Counted from the stretch's first letter, positions 32,370-44,100 are shown. The stretch is DNA of 64,000 nt from Spongilla lacustris (GCA_949361645.1 OX442429.1:6468253-6532252); one strand, 5' to 3'. Notes: a model not told the origin generated them from the sequence alone. Program-made: numbers and translations.

Positions 32370-32500
32370 TACCTGGAATGCAATGGTGTCTGACCCTCCT
32401 CCTCCCCCTGCCTCTTCAGAATAAGTTCCTTGTCCTTTTGCAGGCCGGCCAAGTCTTGCTAAGAGAATGATCCCCCTCACTGTGATCAAGTGATCCACCT
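32370..32500 (-). pseudogene. Exon remnant D1 ('QDLAGLQKDKELILKRQGEE')
   Basis: The minus strand reads QDLAGLQKDKELILKRQGEE then EGQTPLHSR with a GTATGT donor at the same place as in the other copies. A frameshift upstream of QDL disrupts it. Confidence 0.4.
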
Positions 32501-32679
32501 GATGAAGGAAGCCATGGAAACCATCATATTACCATATCCTTTCCTTTTGTATGTGATCATGTGATCATGCTACATGTAGATGAGCATCTGACCATATTAT
32601 TAATGACCCCAGTGAACATTACAGTATTAATCACAGGCTCCTTATGTTCTCTGTCATTCACACCCTCCCTTCAGCTAAC

Positions 32680-32966
32680 CTGTTCCCCTGCTATCCAAGA
32701 AATACACATCCTCAACTCCTCACCCTCCACTCAGGAGGTCCTGGTATTTGGCATGCAGCAGAGCCTTCTCATCAAACAGGTCCTCTATCCTCAGGTTGGT
32801 GCCCAGAGCCTTCAGCACCTAGAGCTTCATGTCCACCTCCTTAGGGGTGAGGCCTAGCTTGTGATTGTGCCGCAGGTCATCAGAGGATTCCTGAGCTGTT
32901 GGGAGCCCCAAGGTCCAGCTAGCTGTCATGTCCAGTGTGAGGATGGTGGTATGGGTGGCTATGTCC
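32680..32966 (-). pseudogene. Exon remnant D2 ('LRIEDLFDEKALLHAKYQDL')
   Basis: 287 nt on the minus strand between an acceptor (tctgaacag) and a decayed donor (ACAG/gttagc; gtgagc in copy B). One frame reads DIATHTTILTLDMTASW, QESSDDLRHNHKLGLTPKEV, DMKL, TAG, VLKALGTNLRIEDLFDEKAL, LHAKYQDLLSGG, TGA, GVEDVYFLDSRGT. Two in-frame stops in a single consistent frame mean recent death of a well-formed exon. Family not recognised. Confidence 0.5.
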
Positions 32967-33362
32967 CTGTTCAGACAGAAGTCAATGCATGTAATTCTGC
33001 GGGAGTGAGGTACTTACATCTAATTAAGTGTCCTTGCAAGTGTGTACACATTACGTAAACCATGTGTGTACAAGTATGTGTACAGCATATGTCATGTGTG
33101 TGCATGTACATACATTGTAAGTGTACCTGCCTGCAACTGCTAATGCTGTTCTTCATGGGTCGTTTCCATGAACCACTCACAAAACACTATCTGCAAGGAT
33201 CAGCAACATACATGTAGTCATTAGTGGCCTTCCAAGGTGATGCTGCTCATTCTGCCCTCCTGTTCTTCCACCACAGCAAGCCAAGCATGAATGAGCATTC
33301 AGACAGCTTTCTAAATGTAAGCAATTAAAGGGTAGTAATGTACAGAATATGTATCTGCGTAC

Positions 33363-33469
33363 TTCCATTGTCAAATTCTTGGGGGATCACTCCACTGAGT
33401 TGGTCCAGTAGCACACAGAGATTGTTTCGGGAGAAAGCAAAAGAAAGCCATCCTCTGTTTGATCACCAC
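33363..33469 (-). pseudogene. Exon remnant D3 ('LCVLLDQLSGVIPQEF')
   Basis: Acceptor 'ccctttacag' and donor 'GGAA/gtacgc'. The frame conserved with 9432 and 10526 reads FSRNNLCVLLDQLSGVIPQE. The frame entering from the acceptor reads VVIKQRMAFF, so one frame change inside the exon is needed. Confidence 0.4.
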
Positions 33470-33699
33470 CTGTAAAGGGAGTATTTTAAATACGACACGA
33501 TCACCATACACACAAGGTCATGCACACCTGTCTTTACACACAAGTAATCACACTGATTAGTGCACTCCATGTGATGTCTGTGCTTTTCCAGTCTGCCCAT
33601 TCCACTTCATACTATTAGCCTACACTTGGAGGCAACAACACAAAACAGGTTACACCAAGGCAAGTTTAACATAAATTATATTCATTCAGGTGGTAGGAG

Positions 33700-33877
33700 T
33701 AAAGGCCGGCATACACGGGACGACTTCTTGTCGATTTGTCGCATGCAACTCGAATGAATATGGGTAAAAGTTCCGTAATTGTTTAGTTTACTGATGGTTT
33801 GCAGAACGTTTGTCCATATTCATTTGAGTTGCATGCGACAAATCGACTAGAAGTCGCCCCGTGTATGCTGGCCTTTA
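33700..33877. mobile_element. 178-bp palindromic MITE, TA target
   Basis: The arms TAAAGGCCGGCATACACGGG... and ...CCCGTGTATGCTGGCCTTTA are inverted over about 64 bp with few mismatches (including 'cgatttgtcgcatgcaactc'), with a loop of about 45 bp. It starts and ends with TA, consistent with a TA target duplication and a mariner-like mobilising enzyme. No coding capacity. It lies in an intron of the minus-strand gene. Confidence 0.85.
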
Positions 33878-33971
33878 TGATAACTGCAAAAAGTTACCAC
33901 CTAAATGAATATGATTTATGGTAACCACAAAGACAATAAACAAATACATACACAAATGCCATATTCCATTT

Positions 33972-34560
33972 CAAGGCGTTTACCTCTACATGGATATGTA
34001 AAGAAACACAAAAGCTGATCAAATCAAGGCATTTCCCTCTCATTGAATCAGACATAACACACATGCAATGCAATGATTCGCTTCAAGGCATTTCCCTCTA
34101 CACAAATCATGCCTGCAGACAAACATATCCTGATCAAATCAAGGCATTTCCCTCTCATTGAATCAAGACGCAACACACATGCAATGCAATGATTCGCTTC
34201 AAGGCATTTCCCTCTAGACAAATCATGCCTGCAGACAAACATATCCTGATCAAATAAAGGCATTTCCCTCTCATTGAATCAAGACGCAACACACATGCAA
34301 TGCAATGATTCGCTTCAAGGCATTTCCCTCTAGACAAATCATGCCTGCAGACAAACATATCCTGATCAAATAAAGGCATTTCCCTCTCATTGAATCAAGA
34401 CGCAACACACATGCAATGATTTGCTTCAAGGCATTTACCTCTACACAAATCATGCAGACAAAGAGATCCTGATCAAATCAAGACATTTCTCTCTCATTGA
34501 ATCAGGCTATAAATACATGTACATGCAGATGCTAGATCCAATTCAAGGCTTTTACCTCTA
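33972..34560 (+). repeat. 116-bp tandem repeat in an intron
   Basis: 'caaggcatttccctctcatt' recurs at 34026, 34141, 34257 and 34373, so the period is 115-116 bp, with degenerate units at both ends. A sub-period is visible because 'aaggcatttccctct' occurs twice per unit. Minus-strand ORFs (about 70 codons) simply mirror the repeat. Confidence 0.9.
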
Positions 34561-34607
34561 CATGGATCGGGCAACAAGACACACAAAACAGCTCCTCATT
34601 CACTTAC

Positions 34608-34680
34608 CTTTTGTAGATCAGGCATGAATACAAAATTGTATTCCTTTTGTGATCCGTTCAGGCCCATTGCAACATGTTGC
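34608..34680 (-). CDS. Exon candidate D4, intact
   Basis: 73 nt on the minus strand between 'ggtactgcag' and 'AAAAG/gtaagtg', a strong donor. It joins in phase to the exon at 35127-35225 (AG + G gives Arg) and reads QHVAMGLNGSQKEYNF then VFMPDLQK. Phase agreement and absence of stops make this the best supported part of the gene. The function is not recognised. Confidence 0.55.
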
Positions 34681-35126
34681 CTGCAGTACCTAGTGGAAAA
34701 TAATTTACTGTTGAGTAGCTTTGCTTTGAAATGATCAAGAGAAGAAACACTAAACTGTCAACATTACATCTTAAGATCATTCTTTGTATGTGTATGTTTG
34801 TATTTAGAATGATTCACTAACATTCAAAAGCAACATGCATGTAAATGGTTGGCTGGTAACTTTGAACATTACTAGAGCTGACACACATAGCTAAGGAGAA
34901 GAGCACACAACAGGGTAGTGATTATTATGAATTATACATATTGCGATATGAAAATACACAAGGAACAACAAAAGAAGTAAAATGCTGTCAACCAGTAATG
35001 ACCAATGAAGCTCACCAAATAGCCTAACACATAACAGACACCTCACTAACATAGCCTAACACATAACAGACACCTCACCAGTGCTCTATAGAACTCTGTA
35101 GGCTTCCTATGAAGTTCCATGATTAC

Positions 35127-35225
35127 CTCTCCAGCAGTGAGTTCCACATTTGGGGAGAAAGTGGAAGGGCAGTAGATCCAACAGTGGCTTCAATCCTCCC
35201 TTGGAGCTGTGGCTGACGATGATAA
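35127..35225 (-). CDS. Exon candidate D5, intact
   Basis: 99 nt on the minus strand between 'gatcccttcccag' and 'GAGAG/gtaatc'. Read with one leading base, it gives YHRQPQLQGRIEATVGSTAL, then PLSPQMWNSLLE, and continues in phase into 34608-34680. An ATG exon could lie at 35261-35289 (MASVIIEPY, phase compatible), but the intron between would be only 35 nt. Alternatively translation starts at the internal Met in PQMWNSLL. Confidence 0.5.
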
Positions 35226-35499
35226 CTGGGAAGGGATCAGAGGAGAAACAGGGTAAGTACATGTAGGGTTCAATGATCACAGAAGCCATTATTCATGACC
35301 AATGCACGGGTTAGGATTCCGGTCAGAACGGACGAGGACACGTGTTATGAATATATAATTACCAGCGAGTTCAAACTTGTGGCTTTTACATATAACAAAT
35401 ACGGAGTTGGATGAACCACAACCACCCGCTACTCGCTAGTCTGCTTCTGCACACGGCCCACATAGACCACAGCCAAAAACCATAGATAGTATAATACAA

Positions 35500-35620
35500 T
35501 GCAAAAACCTACCTTCCCCCCTAGTGTGATAACACGCGTCTGATAGAACGACGATATACGCGCGCTTTAGCTAATTCCTAGTAATGAGCTCACCTGTGAC
35601 TAGTACCTGCATTTTATACT
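35500..35620 (-). promoter_or_regulatory. Possible promoter and non-coding first exon
   Basis: A TATAAAA (35612-35618, minus strand) lies in a locally CpG-richer stretch (acgcgtctg, acgacg, cgcgcg). About 100 bp downstream is a donor GGGGGAAG/gtaggt at about 35507. Whether this belongs to the gene below, or the gene continues upstream through the exon at 36214, is unresolved. Confidence 0.3.
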
Positions 35621-36213
35621 TCGCGCTATTGATTAAGCCGCATGCAGCTCACAAACTAAAACGTCATGCACTGATCGCGTGACTGCACTGAAAGCAAAGT
35701 CTTTTTAATTAATGTTTTTAATCGTAGATCAATAGTTTTATGAATCAAACCAGAAGAGCTCATTGTGCGTGAGTCGGTTTGCATGAGTTTTTTTCTAAGG
35801 GTGTGGGCAAAGAAATGCCGCTTGTGCATACATATAAGTTATTACTGGAGTAGGTGTGTGGGTGTGTCAGTGGAGTGGTAAAGGAGGGGCAGGGGGGCCA
35901 ACTGTCCCCCCACCTTTACACCAGCGATACTACAGATAGATGTGAAATTGCAATATTTTTTAAAGTGTTGGCTTCTGCAATGCTAGGCCTATTTAACATA
36001 TAGTAACCCATGCCTACTGGCTGGTCTAAATGACTTACATGTTTTACTATATTTGAGTCTAGATGGAAATGATTTTCTGAACGCTTGCTTACTGCTCACA
36101 CCCAATGCACACATTATCATACCAGTGGCTTAATCATACATGTCCAAATCAATGACCCCTATGTGCTTATAACTTCGAGGAGATGTGAACAGATACATGT
36201 ATAAACTTCTCAC

Positions 36214-36284
36214 CTCTCAAGTAGGCATCTGCCCACATTGAGGTCTGCTTGTAAGAGGCCTCGTAGTCTATCTTCAAGCCAAAC
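36214..36284 (-). CDS. Exon candidate ('FGLKIDYEASYKQTSMWADA')
   Basis: 71 nt on the minus strand between 'gactttgtag' and 'GAGAG/gtgaga', phases 1 in and 1 out. It is open and reads FGLKIDYEASYKQTSMWADA then YLR. The downstream duplicate at 37140-37228 has an 18-bp insertion and a TAA, so only this copy is usable. Family not recognised. Confidence 0.5.
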
Positions 36285-36427
36285 CTACAAAGTCATCAGG
36301 TTAATAAGCAATATTGATAATTTACAATCATAAGCTTACTTGTGTTAAGTGCTGGCCTGCATGAGATGTATGTCAAGTGGTCAGTAAATGCCATACATGT
36401 TCTTACTTACCTCTCACACGTTCTTAC

Positions 36428-36490
36428 CATGACTTGAAAGCTGACATCATGATTGAATCAGTTGATGCACAGTCAGTGATGTGCAGGTGT
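36428..36490 (-). CDS. Exon candidate ('ITDCASTDSIMMSAFKSW')
   Basis: The minus strand reads ITDCASTDSIMMSAFKSW and ends at ATG/gtaaga. The duplicate at about 37386-37450 differs by one residue (CVSTDS). The upstream splice site is not clear. Low information content, so tentative. Confidence 0.25.
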
Positions 36491-37139
36491 ATTGTTTTGT
36501 ATTGCAGATATTTTATCAGTATGATTTTATAATTATGGTGAATGAATGATAATCACCTTTGACATCAGTTCAAAAAATAATACATGTATGGCCACATTAA
36601 GAATAATGCAAGCCTTAGTATAAATAGACATGAATTTGTTTAACTTTTAAGGTCTAAGTTTATAAATGCTTGCTTACTGCTCACACCATAGAATTCATAT
36701 CATTACATGCACACATTATCATACCAGTGGCTTAATCATACTACAAAGTACTTATAACTTCATGGCATGAGCAGGTCTGAACACATGCACAAATAACTGT
36801 ATATGTAATGTATAAATCACGGTCAGCTAGTGAGGGTCTGGGGACCTCACAATGTATAAATCCCGGTCAGCTAGTGAGGGTCTTGGAACCTCACAATGTA
36901 TAATCACAGTCAGCCTGAGAACTGGATCTCATCACCCGATCTATTGTTTAGCAGCACCCGCCAACCTGTGCATTGTTCTTTTGTTCAAAATTATATTTAT
37001 ACCCGTGCATTGGTGACAAAATCGGTTTTTGGTGTGACTTTACTCTTGCATGAGGAAACTATGTCGGTCGCACTTGCACTTGTTGGAGATAGTTCCCTCA
37101 CACAGATACATGTATAAAATAGTATGTAACTTAGCTCAC

Positions 37140-37228
37140 CTCTCAATTCGGCATCGAAATACCCACATGTACATGTCCATGATTAGGTCTGCATGTCAGA
37201 GGCCTTGTGATCTATCCTAAAGCCAAAC
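37140..37228 (-). pseudogene. Dead duplicate of the exon at 36214-36284
   Basis: Same splice sites, but 89 nt. It reads FGFRIDHKASDMQT and then TAA; the extra 18 bp contain 'acatgtacatgt', so the repeat word itself seems to have caused the insertion. Confidence 0.5.
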
Positions 37229-37789
37229 CTACAAATTCATCAGATATTCCAATGTGCAATATTGACAATAAAGCTTACTTGTGACAAGTGCTGCCCTGTT
37301 GATCACGATTATGCAGCATGTGACCTGCATGAGAGGAATGTATATCACAGTTGTCAGTAAATGCCATGCATGTACTTACTTACCTCTCACATGTTCTTAC
37401 CATGACTTGAAAGCTGACATCATGATTGAATCAGTTGATACACAGTCAGTGATGTGCAGGTGTATTAGCAAATTTGTGTTTGTATTGCAGATATTTTGTC
37501 AGTATGATTTTATAATTATGATGAATGAATGATAATCATCTTTGAGATAAGTATGGCCATATTAAGTTGAGAATAATGCAAGCCATACTATGAATTTGCT
37601 TAATATAATTCAAGTTGCATTGACTACAGCCATATTACTTTTGTTACTATTGACTTACCTGGAACACTGAATGCGATTGAACAATGAGTCTTGCAATTGT
37701 ACATTTAATGAGTTGACACCATTTTGCAAACATTTTTTAAACGAATCTACAATTCATGGAATGCAGTTTCAAGATATGTGGTGTAGTTA

Positions 37790-38470
37790 GTTGTGTATTT
37801 CTAATTACATGTATGATAATAATAATTATTATTATAGTGCAGCAGCTAGACAGACAGGAGAGAAAGCGCATGTGTAGTGATTCGATCTGCGCTGAACTAG
37901 GTTGGAATTGGAAGTGTGTTCCACTAGTGGTGGAGACATTTGGTGCATGGGGAAGAACAGCAGGCCAATTTTTTTCACGACTTGCAGCCCAAGGAAATTC
38001 TACAAAGGCTACCATGCTAAATTCCATTTATGGCAGATTAAGTCTCTTGTTAGTTCAGGCCAATGCCCGTGCTTTCCTCGCAAGGTCAATTCCAGGAGCC
38101 ACAACAATGGACCTGCCTGGGGGTTAGGGGGTAGTTTTGTGCATAGCCGTTTGTAATGATGTGTATATATAGAATTATTTGTATAATTAAAATAGTAATA
38201 TAATCTTTTACTTTGGAAAACAATTAAGTCGTTATAACTGAACATATAATCGATACACATTTATACTGATTTACATGTATCATTTTAAGCGGCCTTTTGC
38301 CTTCAATAATTCCTTGGTAGAAATACACTAAGGTGATGCTTATTATTTTGTAATCCAGGATATCGCGAATGAAATAATTAAATGACATAATGAATTAATA
38401 CTGAGTTGGCTGTATACATGTGGATTATGAAGTAGTACAAGTAACCTAGCATGCACAGTAAAAAGCATAT
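37790..38470 (+). pseudogene. Non-LTR retrotransposon 3' end, copy 1
   Basis: The ORF at 37756-38127 has 'CVPLVVETFGAWG', then 'FFSRLAAQGNSTKATM' and 'YGRLSLLLVQANARAFLARS', a C-terminal signature I know from RT proteins common in sponges and cnidarians. The RT core is absent, as expected from 5' truncation. The end near 38120 is followed by A/T-rich sequence resembling a 3' UTR. Confidence 0.55.
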
Positions 38471-38765
38471 CCACACATGTAACTGACATTTTACACAGCC
38501 GTTTTTAAACAATCTTTTTTACACAGAGCTCAATGTGAAACACATAATGCATTTATGTCTTATGCTTCATGCAAAGCTTAGGTTAAGAATGCTTTACTAT
38601 AGACACTTGACAAGTAATTAATTATATCCTTCTGAGTTGCATTTTATGCATGCAATGATTTATCATTTCCCAAAATTGACACAGACAATTGTTTATTCAT
38701 TAGTTACACATGCAATGTACATAAATATTTTCTAACACAGAAAATGTTTCAATGAGTTTTGTAAT
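38470..38765 (+). repeat. Shared 3'-UTR-like sequence, copy 1
   Basis: 'taactgacattttacacagc' and 'acacatgcaatgtacat' recur at 39930-40165, each time downstream of an RT C-terminal fragment. This supports one family of 5'-truncated elements. Confidence 0.55.
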
Positions 38766-39179
38766 CCAGTTTTTATCCTTTTCAAAGATCCCTTGCCGGG
38801 ATGGCTCTTGCAATACATTTATTATTAGCTTGCTACAAATGTCTGCCTACACTATATGCACATGCTGATGGCTAGATGCGATGACTGCCTTCAGGCATGA
38901 AAACATTTACTGGGGGTGGGAGCTACTTGATAGGTTTCCACAGCAATGGGAATGCAGGTGCACCCCAACTCTAATTATTAATAATAATACTATCGCACCA
39001 CAAGTAGCATGTATCTCATACTTTAGGTTATTCTATGTGTTGTATTTTTTTAACTATACTTAAACTAAAAAATATTCTTGGAGCTCTAATTGGTGTTGCT
39101 ATTTTATGTAGTAAGTTTCTTGCCCAAAAGCGTGCAGAGGCTCTGCACCTACTGAAGCAATTTGGAACAAGTTGTTTCC

Positions 39180-39725
39180 AATGATTCTAAGGTGGCACTA
39201 CTCCTGATCTACTCCACCTTCTTTGATCCAGAAAGGTCTTGCACTCAATGCTGAAGATGTACACCACTGTTTTGCAGAGTGTACACAGCAAGCCAAACTC
39301 AGTGCAAGCTGTGGAGGCCTAGGGCTTCATCGCCTTTCACCGCACTCACCTGATGCTTGCATAGCGCATTCTATTGACTTGTTCAATGGATCAGCGATGC
39401 TCTCACAGTTACAACCTCTATGCTAAATCAGAAGATGTTGTCTTGCAAATTAGATGAAGCTGAAAGATGAAGTGTGCACGCGAGCGACCTGCTGAGCCTG
39501 CAACATCACATCCCGGCTTAATAACAAGATCCTTCAACTGGCATGCGCTCTGCAGCAATACAGGCAGAAAAGAGGAAACACCAGCCACAGTAGCGATGCA
39601 AAATGTCAAGAGCTAGGCTGCGTTTGCATCCCTCAGGTGGTAGAGTCTTTTGGATGTTGGGGACCAGAAGATCTATCTAGACATGCTTGCAGACTGACCA
39701 TTAAACTGAGTCCATCACTATAAGC
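39180..39725 (+). pseudogene. Non-LTR retrotransposon 3' end, copy 2
   Basis: The ORF at 39223-39426 contains KGLALNAEDVHHCF, then 'SCGGLGLHRLSPHSPDACIA', matching the 'GGLGLRSLxxHSxAAYIAS' stretch downstream of the RT domain. After stops and frame changes, about 39612-39690 reads ELGCVCIPQVVESFGCWG, the counterpart of CVPLVVETFGAWG in copy 1. Confidence 0.6.
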
Positions 39726-39924
39726 CAAATATATGGCTGACTGAACTTGACCCTCATGTATAGTCTATGTTTAATTTAGCTGTGTGTGCTTATTTAAAAT
39801 TTATCAAGCTTACAATAGAAAATATTTTATAGATATACTTAATATCACCGTGACTTTCACTAACTTATCATAGTATAAATATCCTATCTTTATCTGAGTT
39901 GACATTTATGACAAACTACTTTGT

Positions 39925-40190
39925 AAGATCTGCATGTAATTGACATTTTTACACAGCAATGAATTGATATTCAATCTTTTCTACACAGGGCTCAATGTAC
40001 AGCACAATACTTTTACAGCTACTCGTGATCGAAACTAAAATGGCAATGACTCCTCATTCTGGGTTTCTATTTCACACATGCAATGATTCATAATACTTCA
40101 AGTACAAAGTCACATACATGCAATAGGTATTTTCCAGTTTTGAAAAGTCATACATGCAATGTACATTAAAAATATTCTAACACTTCAGAA
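39925..40190 (+). repeat. Shared 3'-UTR-like sequence, copy 2
   Basis: Aligns with 38470-38765 in the same order ('ttttacacagc', 'ctacacagggctcaatgta', 'catgcaatgtacat'). 40200-41140 shows no gene; a short minus-strand hydrophobic ORF at 40935-41159 is unassigned. Confidence 0.5.
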
Positions 40191-41139
40191 AGCTCGAAGC
40201 TGGTATGGTTTTACATGCACATTATTACACTTAGATTTCATGCTATAAGCATTTAAGTTGACATAATACATTACTATACAACAAGTGTTTTTGTTACCAA
40301 GAATGTATGTACAGAAAGCGCAAGATAATGGGGGGAAAAGTTAAAACTAAAACCCAAGGCATGCAATAAGTTGTAGTAAATACATTTATTAAAAGTGAAG
40401 TCACCATTTCTGATAACATTTTACACTTAAGTATTACACAACAATTCAGTTACCATTACATGTCATCACACAATAGCTACTATTGCAAATGTGAGTTGGA
40501 CAGGTCAAAGTATTGGCATTCTCACCTCACAAGTATACACAAGTACGTAGCTAGGAACAACAATACACTTTCCAATCATATTACAATAAATGGCAGACAA
40601 ACTATTGGTAACAAATTTAAGACTTCATTATATGATTGATGCTGATACAATCCATTTCAAGCATATATACAACTCCACCAGAATACATTTTGTGTGCAAG
40701 ATGGTGCTTCATTGCTGAATTACATCCTATAAGTCAGGGTCTGGCTACTACATGGCTACTATATGCAAAAAAAATTTGGTTGGGCATTGTACAGACAAAA
40801 CAAAATTTACTAACCCTACACTCCAGTTGGACAACTGAACATTTGTGACAGCCCATTGTCTAAGACTCCATCGAGACCAGCACCAGACACAGAAAGCAAA
40901 GCTTCAAAGCTCCAATGAACTATTATTAGCATGCTTAGTCTGTGAAAATCAGCAGTATTAAATGACATCTTTCTATTCCTTTGGAGTTGTTTACTATGGC
41001 TCCATTAATTACATGATGAAATATGTATGAAAAAAACCCTAAGACAGTGAGCGATAAGTAACACAGCTGTAGACCAACCTTATAAGCATAAGGCCCAATC
41101 AAGAACATTTCTAATAAGACGTCAAGCACAATCAAGAGT

Positions 41140-44100
41140 ACCAGAGATACAAGCAGCATTATGCAGATAGCAACAAAATATGCTTTCTGCTCCTCAGGTC
41201 TTCAATAGAGTACCCAAGTGGTGGCACCGTGTCAAAATATTGTAGAACTGGCAAGATGAGACGTTCTGAATATAAGCAGCATTGCACATAACGTTTTGTG
41301 TCAAATAAGAAGGCTACATTCACTAACTGTGGCAGCAATACATTAACTGACATTAACAGCTTTGGAGGCAGCAGAAGCAAAATGCTTTTCTGCTCTTCAG
41401 GAGTGGCTACATTAACAAGTGATGACAACACGATGAAATATGAAATATGCAAGAAGACAGCATATAACCCAAGCAAAACCTTTCCTAAGCTATTATAACT
41501 ACTTTCCTAACTAATCACAAGATAAGCATTCCTATCTCGTCCAAAGATCATTTCTAATAAGATCTGTAGAAAGAACGTTCTGAAATTCTGCAGCATTTTT
41601 AATAAATTTTTTGTGTCAATTAAGAAGACTACGTACACTAACTACTGCAAGAAACACTAACTGGTTATGCAGGCAGCAAGTGCACAAACAGAAAATGCTG
41701 CTGATGTGAAATATATATTTTCTGCTCTTCAGGAGTGGCTACATTAACAAGTGATGACAACACGATGGAATATGAGAAGACAGCTAAGCTATAGTAACTA
41801 CTTTCCTAAGCTATCATTATAATTACTTTCCTAACTAATTACAAGATAAGCATCCCTATCTCATCAAAATAATCATTTCTGATAAGAAGTGTAGAACCCG
41901 AAAGATGATACATTCTGAGTATTGTAAATATTTTTTCTGTGTCAGTGGAGTTATTGAGAAGGCTACATTCACTCAAGAATCTGCTCTTCAGGAGTGGCTA
42001 CATTAACAAGTGATGACAATCCAATGAAATATGCAAGTAGGCAGCATATATTCTAACTACTTTCCTAAAAGGTAGTATAACTAATTTCTTAACTAATCAC
42101 AAGATATGCATCCCTATCTCATCAAAACAATCGTTTTTGATAAGATGTGTAGAACCCAAAAGATGATACATTCTGAGCATTGTAATAATTTTTCTGTGTC
42201 AGTGGATTAATTGAGAAGGCTACATTCACTCAAGAACACATTCACTGCTAATGCAGGCAGAAAAGCTCACAAAAATATTACTCTGCTCGTACAGATGACA
42301 ATCCAACGAAATATGCAAGAAGACAGCAAATATTCTAACTACTTTCCTAAATGCTAGTACAACTGATCACAAGATAAGTATCCCTATCTCGTCAAAATAG
42401 TCATTTCATTAACAAGTGATGACAACACGATGAAATATGAGATGACAGCTAAGCTATAGTAACTACTTTCCTAAGCTATTATAATAATTACTTTCCTAAC
42501 TAATCACAAGATAAGCATCCCTATCTCATCAAAATAATCATTTCTGATAAGATGTGTAGAACTCGAAAGATGATACATTCTGCAGAGCATTGTAAATACT
42601 TTTTCTCTGTCAGTGGATTATTTGAGAAGGCTACATTCACTCAAGAATCTGCTCTTCAGGAGTGGTTACATTAACAAGTGATGACAATCCAACGAAATAT
42701 GCAAGAAGACAGCATATATTCTAACTACTTTCCTAAATGCTAGTATGATCATTTCTAATCACAAGATAAGTATCCCTATCTCATCAAAATAATCATTTTG
42801 TAGAACTGGAAATATGATACATTCTGAGCATTGTAAATAATTTTTGTGTGTGGATTTTATGAGAAGGCTACATTCACTCAAGAACACATTCACTGCTTAT
42901 GCAGGCAGAAAGCTCACAAAAATATTTCTCTGCTCTTCAGGAGTGGCTAGCCACATTAACAAGTGATGACAATCCAACGAAATATGCGGCAAGAAGGCAG
43001 CCAATATTCTAACTACTTTCCTAAAAGCTAGTATGATAATTTCTAATCACAAGATATGCATCCCTATCTCATCAAAACAATTGTTTTTGATAAGATGTGT
43101 ATAACCCGAAAGATGATACATCCTGAGCATTGTAAATAATTTTTCTGTGTCAGTGGATTAATTGAGAAGGCTATATTCACTCAAGAACACATTCACTGTT
43201 AATGCAGGCAGAAAAGCTCACAAAAATATTTCTCTGCTCCTACAGGAGTGGCTACATTAACAAGTGATGACAATCCAACGAAATATGCAAGAAGGCAGCA
43301 AATATTCTAACTACTTTCCTAAATGCTAGTATAACTGATCACAAGATAAGCATCCCTATCTCGTCAAAATAGTCATTTCATTAACAAGTGATGACAACAC
43401 GATGAAATATGAGAAGACAGCTAAGCTATAGTAACTACTTTCCTAAGCTATTATAATAATTACTTTCCTAACTAATCACAAGATAAGCATCCCTATCTCA
43501 TCAAAATAATCATTTCTGATAAGATGTATAGAACCCGAAAGATGATACATTCTGCAGAGCATTGTAAATACTTTTTCTCTGTCAGTGGATTAATTGAGAA
43601 GGCTACATTCACTCAAGAATCTGCTCTTCAGGAGTGGTTACATTAACAAGTGATGACAATCCAATGAAATATGCAAGAAGGCAGCAAATATTCTAACTAC
43701 TTTCCTAAAAGCTAGTATGATCATTTCTAATCACAAGATAAGCATCCCTATCTCATCAAAATAATCATGTCCAATAGAATGTGTAGAACCGTCTGGAAAT
43801 ACGATACATTCTGAGCATTGTAAATAATTTTTGTGTGTGGATTTTATGAGAAGGCTACATTCACTCAAGAATACATTCACTGCTTATGCAGGCAGAAAGC
43901 TCACAAAAATATTTCTCTGCTCTTCAGGAGTGGCTAGCCACATTAACAAGTGATGACAATCCAACGAAATATGCGGCAAGAAGGCAGCAAATATTCTAAC
44001 TACTTTCCTAAAAGCTAGTATGATAATTTCTAATCACAAGATATGCATCCCTATCTCATCAAAATAATCATTTTGCAGAACTGGAAAGATGATACATTCT

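Larger units (their letters stand above)
36200..37560. repeat. Direct ~1-kb duplication with two exons each
   Basis: 36205-36570 and 37130-37545 align: 'aagccaaacctacaaa', 'ttcttaccatgacttgaaag', 'ctgacatcatgattgaatca' and 'gtgatgtgcaggtgtatt' all recur with about 930-960 bp spacing. A 40-bp sub-repeat ('aaatc(a/c)cggtcagctagtga') lies at about 36805-36900. Confidence 0.85.
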
